64,000 bases of DNA from Galbula dea (Eukaryota; Chordata; Aves; Piciformes; Galbulidae). Shown here one piece after another: positions 63,101-64,000 of this stretch; positions within the stretch are counted from its first letter, which is position 1; each line of letters starts with the position of its first letter. Both the position numbers and the translations under genes were made by a program. The notes beneath the pieces were generated by a model. That model saw only the letters and a program-made list of their open reading frames with translations. It was not told the DNA's origin and ran no database searches. The stretch lies in contig VWZX01010669.1 in NCBI GenBank assembly GCA_013399015.1, positions 63,321-127,320 of the forward strand, written 5' to 3'.

Positions 63101-63869
63101 TACTTAACAAGATTCTCTGAGCTTGATGCTAAAAATGTTCACTTTAAACATTAATTCATTTAAAAGTTTTAAACAAAAGTAGGTGGTATTTCAGGTTAAA
63201 CAAACTCTTTAAAAAGCTTTGCAGACAGAAGTGGAATCTTACCAGTGACTTCAAGGTCAAAAGAGCAACTATCAAATTTGTCCTTATAAGAAACTTCACA
63301 GCGATAGTTCCCTGCGTAGTTTTCCTTAGCTTGAATGATATGCATCTCAAATGTGTGAATCTAAAAATCAGACATAATTGTGCATTAACGTGGGGGATAT
63401 GTTTACACAAATCAGAAGTTAAAATATTAGTCTTTCAGACCTAAACCAGGAACAAGGAATAACTCAACTAAAGGGCTCTGGAAAGAAACTGGAACCCAGA
63501 AATGGCAACAGAAAACTTTGATTTCCCTACCACTATTTGTACTGCATTGGAAGAAGCAGGAAAGTCTGCTTCTGCACAGGGCCAGAGATTGTCACTGAAA
63601 TCTGCATGGGGAAGCCACGTTTAGAATCCACTACTCTTGAATTTCTACCTGTTGTCTTAAACCAATCTTTAAGCTCACTTTGAAACTTTGTCCCTCTTAG
63701 AAGGAAAAGCAAAGACACACCTTAGTGTGGCGCTCAAATGACTCTTTCAGCTGCAGGTGTTTTCCAGCTTTACTGGCCAGGTCCATCCATTTCCCTTTAA
63801 ACCACTTAACATTTGGCTTTCGGAGAAGATCTTTGGCTTCTACTTTGGCTATAAATGTAATATTCCCAC
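33083..63869 (-). CDS. MYBPC1: MYBPC1, slow skeletal myosin-binding protein C (5' end beyond window)
   Basis: This gene encodes a thick-filament accessory protein of the sarcomeric C-zone, which binds myosin and titin through its C-terminal domains and myosin S2/actin through its N-terminal domains. I assembled 24 minus-strand exons with AG/GT borders; all junction phases agree, giving about 1059 residues. Domain order is C1 (Ig), M motif, C2-C5 (Ig), C6-C7 (FnIII), C8 (Ig), C9 (FnIII), C10 (Ig), each domain split over two exons. The slow paralogue is chosen over MYBPC2 and MYBPC3 because of near-identity to remembered MYBPC1 in the M motif (IDIRSAFKRSG), C6 (ERKKKQSSRWMRLNFELC) and C10 ([20 protein letters not shown]), and because the 28-residue cardiac C5 insert is absent. 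The mammalian protein is about 1140 residues, so roughly 80-90 N-terminal residues lie past base 64000. Exon borders were assigned by eye. Confidence 0.97.
33364..33550 (-). CDS. MYBPC1: MYBPC1 exon: C10 Ig domain, second half
   Basis: 187 bp reading PKITWLKNKVVIMNDPRYRM, then [20 protein letters not shown] and TYTCRAVNALGEAEVDCKLE. C10 is the main light-meromyosin-binding domain. Ends EVK plus one base. Acceptor cttaccacag, donor AAAG|gtaagg. Confidence 0.97.
34318..34454 (-). CDS. MYBPC1: MYBPC1 exon: C9-C10 linker and C10 first half
   Basis: 137 bp reading GKVYKYPVYDDFDFSERPLF, then TQPLVNTFAVAGYNATLNCS and VRGNPK. The acidic Y-D-D-F-D-F-S linker before C10 is typical of the family. Donor AAG|gtacag. 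Confidence 0.95.
35581..35716 (+). mobile_element. CR1 3'-end fragment, plus strand
   Basis: Carries the CR1 3' end: AGGCCAGGTTGGATGGGGCT, then a decayed GTCCTTAAGGTCTTTTCCAA and a TTCTGTAATTCTGTG tail. It lies in a MYBPC1 intron and is separated by about 70 bases from an oppositely oriented CR1 end. Confidence 0.9.
35786..35892 (-). mobile_element. CR1 3'-end fragment, minus strand
   Basis: Read on the plus strand it begins ATCACAGAATCACACATTGT and continues GAAGGGACCTTGAAAGATCA, then CTAGTCCAACCCCCCTGCCA, the reverse complement of a CR1 3' end. Together with the adjacent plus-strand copy it forms a tail-to-tail pair. Confidence 0.88.
36026..36185 (-). CDS. MYBPC1: MYBPC1 exon: C9 fibronectin III domain, second half
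   Basis: 160 bp reading EWFTVMEHYHRTSATINELV, then GNEYYFRIFAENMCGLSEDA. The donor is GATG|gttagc, weaker than the other donors of this gene. A CR1 pair lies just to its left in the following intron. Confidence 0.95.
37636..37775 (-). CDS. MYBPC1: MYBPC1 exon: C9 fibronectin III domain, first half
   Basis: 140 bp reading DRPGPPEVVTIEDVWGENVN, then LSWKPPKDDGNSAITGYTIQ and KADKKSM, ending in phase 0. Typical FnIII start with W-K-P-P and D-D-G-N motifs. Acceptor tcattacag, donor ATG|gtaagt. Confidence 0.96.
38538..38733 (-). CDS. MYBPC1: MYBPC1 exon: C8 Ig domain, second half
   Basis: 196 bp reading GRPRAKVSWQKNGSPIEKNE, then INIRNTENDTIIFIRKAERS and HSGEYDMTVQVENFEDKATI. It has the core Trp and the S-G-E-Y motif of strand F. 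Acceptor gcttcttacag, donor GTTG|gtatgt. Confidence 0.96.
40053..40141 (-). CDS. MYBPC1: MYBPC1 exon: C8 Ig domain, first half
   Basis: 89 bp reading EPPKIRLPRHLKQTYTRRVG, then ETVNLVIPFQ, ending in phase 0. C8-C10 form the part that anchors the protein to the thick filament. Acceptor gcttttttcag, donor CAG|gtaaga. Confidence 0.96.
40612..40779 (-). CDS. MYBPC1: MYBPC1 exon: C7 fibronectin III domain, second half
   Basis: 168 bp reading DEWIVANPELTDKMKFTING, then LVRVKAVNAAGESEPRYHPQ and PILVKEVI. The first base completes a Thr codon if the upstream C7 exon is joined directly. Acceptor ccctaaactag, donor ATAG|gtaaga. Confidence 0.96.
41653..41691 (-). CDS. MYBPC1: Candidate MYBPC1 cassette exon in C7 (39 bp)
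   Basis: Between the two C7 exons, a 39-bp minus-strand stretch is bordered by cctcttctgctggaag and a strong donor, AAAA|gtaagtcg. Its entry and exit phases match the flanking exons, so inclusion would insert TESSRLKEKLIPK (13 residues) between CFEG and TDEWIVA without shifting frame. Mammalian MYBPC1, as I recall, has an 18-residue alternative insert at exactly this point. The peptides do not clearly align, so this is an inference from position, phase and splice sites. Confidence 0.4.
42070..42430. repeat. Long purine-rich tract
   Basis: About 360 bases in which the plus strand is mostly A and G with short breaks (for example GGAAGAGAAAACATTTAG). A second, less extreme purine-biased stretch lies at about 43140-43380. 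Both lie in the MYBPC1 C7 intron. No coding meaning is apparent. Confidence 0.7.
43440..43530. repeat. TA/TG-rich low-complexity tract
   Basis: Interrupted TATATA, TGTATA and GCATATATA units, in the long C7 intron of MYBPC1. A similar tract lies at about 56330-56420. Confidence 0.8.
45396..45530 (-). CDS. MYBPC1: MYBPC1 exon: C7 fibronectin III domain, first half
   Basis: 135 bp reading AVTSPPTLLAVDGVTDTSVT, then KWRPPDHIGAAGLDGYVIEY and CFEG, with one base of the next codon. It is followed by a 4.6-kb intron, the longest MYBPC1 intron in the window, where mammals have an alternative exon. Donor GGAA|gtaagt. Confidence 0.96.
46670..46858 (-). CDS. MYBPC1: MYBPC1 exon: C6 fibronectin III domain, second half
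   Basis: 189 bp reading GYFIERKKKQSSRWMRLNFE, then YEVRVFAVNAIGISKPSMPS. Typical FnIII Y-x-V-x-x-x-A-x-N-x-x-G motif. It is almost identical to the mammalian MYBPC1 I remember. Acceptor ggtcaatag, donor gtaagt. Confidence 0.97.
47491..47595 (-). CDS. MYBPC1: MYBPC1 exon: C6 fibronectin III domain, first half
   Basis: 105 bp reading DVPDPPQAPNVTEVGEDWCV, then MTWEPPANDGGSPIL. This is the A-C strand part of an FnIII domain with the typical W-E-P-P and D-G-G-S-P-I motifs. Acceptor tttacaacag, donor TTAG|gtaatt. Confidence 0.96.
48229..48385 (-). CDS. MYBPC1: MYBPC1 exon: C5 Ig domain, second half
   Basis: 157 bp, 52 codons plus one base. It begins WITDSGRIRAETYSDSSCLV and contains AEREDSGPFRITLKNEAGED. 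The first residues differ from the mammalian AIMEGSGRIR that I remember, and the exon starts in phase 0 with a clear acceptor (gattcctag). Donor GTTG|gtaagt. Confidence 0.93.
49468..49601 (-). CDS. MYBPC1: MYBPC1 exon: C5 Ig domain, first half
   Basis: 134 bp reading DPPKLHLDGLGEDNTVTVVA, then GSKLRLEIPITGEPTPKVMW and SKGDK, ending in phase 0. The long insert typical of the cardiac C5 domain is absent, supporting the skeletal slow isoform gene. Acceptor gctttttcag, donor AAG|gtatgc. Confidence 0.95.
50409..50515 (-). CDS. MYBPC1: MYBPC1 exon: C4 Ig domain, second half
   Basis: 107 bp encoding RIHRFVIASSAVDDEGEYMF, then VPDAYNINIPCKVHIV. It has the D-x-G-x-Y motif of strand F (DDEGEY). The acceptor lies next to a run of thymines on the minus strand; donor GTGG|gtaagt. 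Confidence 0.95.
51059..51221 (-). CDS. MYBPC1: MYBPC1 exon: C4 Ig domain, first half
   Basis: 163 bp. It reads LRPLKISLALEDQTVRLGQE, then IHLKCEISENVEGKWYKNGQ. Core Cys and Trp of the Ig fold are present. The acceptor tgtcttaag has a weak pyrimidine tract, but the phase and protein match fix the border. Confidence 0.94.
52310..52476 (-). CDS. MYBPC1: MYBPC1 exon: C3 Ig domain, second half
   Basis: 167 bp, 55 complete codons. It includes FKNGVELPNDPKSRYRIKVE and YSVMTTGGQSEAKLKVD. The VMTTGGQS block is a strong family signature. Acceptor ttttccattag, donor gtaagt. Confidence 0.96.
52770..52875 (-). CDS. MYBPC1: MYBPC1 exon: C3 Ig domain, first half
   Basis: 106 bp, beginning with the inter-domain D-P-P-I-L-V-T-K linker and continuing GERVELSCEVSEDDANVKW, where the Trp codon is split by the donor. 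Cys and Trp of the Ig core are present. Acceptor ctttccaaag, donor TG|gtaagc. Confidence 0.95.
53558..53682 (-). CDS. MYBPC1: MYBPC1 exon: C2 Ig domain, second half
   Basis: 125 bp encoding YIFEHKGNQRILFINNCTMT, then DDARYHVTAGDEKCSTELFV. It contains the strand D-G part of C2, with aspartate before the A-R-Y-H-V segment as in other I-set domains. Acceptor gttcaaacag, donor gtaact. Confidence 0.96.
55284..55416 (-). CDS. MYBPC1: MYBPC1 exon: C2 Ig domain, first half
   Basis: 133 bp. It reads FAKGLDPAYQVDKGGKVRFV, then ELADPTVELKWYKNGQEIRP. The WYKNG tryptophan marks the Ig core. It ends with 2 bases of a Lys codon completed by the next exon. Donor AAA|gtaagt is strong. Confidence 0.95.
56330..56420. 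repeat. TG/TA-rich low-complexity tract
   Basis: GTGTGCGTGTGCATG followed by interrupted ACATATATATACATAT units, in a MYBPC1 intron. Confidence 0.75.
56909..57075 (-). CDS. MYBPC1: MYBPC1 exon: M motif tri-helix bundle
   Basis: 167 bp, 55 full codons. It includes IDVWELLKNANPSEYEKIAF and GITDLRGMLKRLKRMRRE, the helical part of the M motif known in the cardiac paralogue as a three-helix bundle that binds actin and calmodulin. The basic LKRLKRMRR helix is intact. Acceptor gctgttag, donor GCAG|gtacag. Confidence 0.96.
60322..60378 (-). CDS. MYBPC1: MYBPC1 exon: M motif, acidic segment
   Basis: A 57-bp exon reading SGDGQDDAGELDFSGLLKR after joining. It continues the M motif in the order seen in other MyBP-C proteins (acidic stretch, then LDFSGLLKRR). 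Acceptor taataacag, donor gtgaga. Confidence 0.93.
61938..61989 (-). CDS. MYBPC1: MYBPC1 exon: C1-M linker and start of M motif
   Basis: A 52-bp exon encoding ESSQATPSIDIRSAFKR, ending in 2 bases of a Ser codon completed by the next exon. The RSAFKRS segment is the conserved start of the M motif. The basic residues beside Ser make it a plausible kinase target, but no phosphorylation can be read from sequence. Acceptor ttcatag, donor gtaact. Confidence 0.92.
63243..63360 (-). CDS. MYBPC1: MYBPC1 exon: C1 Ig domain, second half
   Basis: 118 bp, phase 0 in and phase 1 out. It reads FEMHIIQAKENYAGNYRCEV then SYKDKFDSCSFDLEV, containing the Y-x-C motif of the Ig F strand and the very conserved DKFDSCSF block of myosin-binding protein C. 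The donor is ACTG|gtaaga. Confidence 0.96.
63721..63869 (-). CDS. MYBPC1: MYBPC1 exon: C1 Ig domain, first half
   Basis: This is the first coding exon visible in the window; 149 bp, entering with 2 bases of a split Gly codon and ending in phase 0. It reads GNITFIAKVEAKDLL then VKWFKGKWMDLASKAGKHLQ, with the B- and C-strand tryptophan of the Ig fold. The acceptor is cttttttaaag and the donor is AAG|gtgtgt. C1 is one of the N-terminal domains that contact myosin S2 and actin. Confidence 0.95.
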
Positions 63870-64000
63870 CTTTAAAAAAGAGAAAACAATAATGCAGTCA
63901 TTGAGGAATATGTGGTTGGTCAATCATATCTGTACAAGTTTCTTTTACCACTGCTTTTTCCAGTCTTCATGTACTATCTCTACGTTACCACAATTATATG

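Larger units (their letters stand above)
57076..63242 (-). other. MYBPC1 introns between C1 and M motif exons
   Basis: Includes a 3.2-kb intron (57076-60321), a 1.56-kb intron (60379-61937) and a 1.25-kb intron (61990-63242). AT-rich; no repeat or gene recognised. Confidence 0.75.

Noticed and set aside
1..64000. CRISPR arrays, operons, tRNA or rRNA genes, prophage, toxin or viral genes
   Set aside because: None seen. The window is vertebrate nuclear DNA; the only mobile elements recognised are CR1 fragments and simple repeats.

Overview
This is vertebrate nuclear DNA, almost certainly from a bird. It carries several CR1 retrotransposon fragments with the avian 3' end (GATTCTGTG-type tails), genes split into short exons with GT..AG introns, AT-rich introns and a sharp CpG island. 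No operons, CRISPR arrays, phage genes or bacterial signals are present. The species cannot be named from sequence alone.

Two genes are recognised, both on the minus strand and in tandem. The first in transcription order is MYBPC1 (slow skeletal myosin-binding protein C). It enters from the right edge and runs from 63869 to its stop at about 33083. I placed 24 coding exons, all keeping reading frame across every junction. They encode the C1 Ig domain, the M motif with its tri-helix bundle, and domains C2 to C10 (about 1059 residues). The N-terminal exons lie beyond base 64000. The second is CHPT1 (choline phosphotransferase 1), whose CpG-island promoter and exon 1 lie near 18.4-19.3 kb. Six exons (315 codons) run leftward to 1751, and the last roughly 90 residues lie beyond base 1. 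This order and orientation match my memory of the mammalian MYBPC1-CHPT1 neighbourhood.

Layout: 1-18949 is CHPT1, with a 9.3-kb intron 1 and CR1 insertions at about 4.5, 9.1 and 9.9 kb. 18.4-19.3 kb is the CpG island. About 19.3-31.5 kb is intergenic DNA with simple repeats and no convincing gene. About 31.5-33.08 kb is the probable MYBPC1 3' UTR. 33.1-63.9 kb is the MYBPC1 body, including a CR1 pair near 35.6-35.9 kb.

The two genes do unrelated jobs. MYBPC1 is a thick-filament protein of the sarcomere; CHPT1 makes phosphatidylcholine in internal membranes. I found no new molecular system. The most interesting observations are: a 39-bp frame-preserving candidate cassette exon in the C7 intron of MYBPC1, where mammals have a known alternative insert; a longer, possibly alternatively spliced C-terminus; an exon-like sequence on the opposite strand over the MYBPC1 3' UTR; two short perfect tandem duplications; and a long purine-rich tract.
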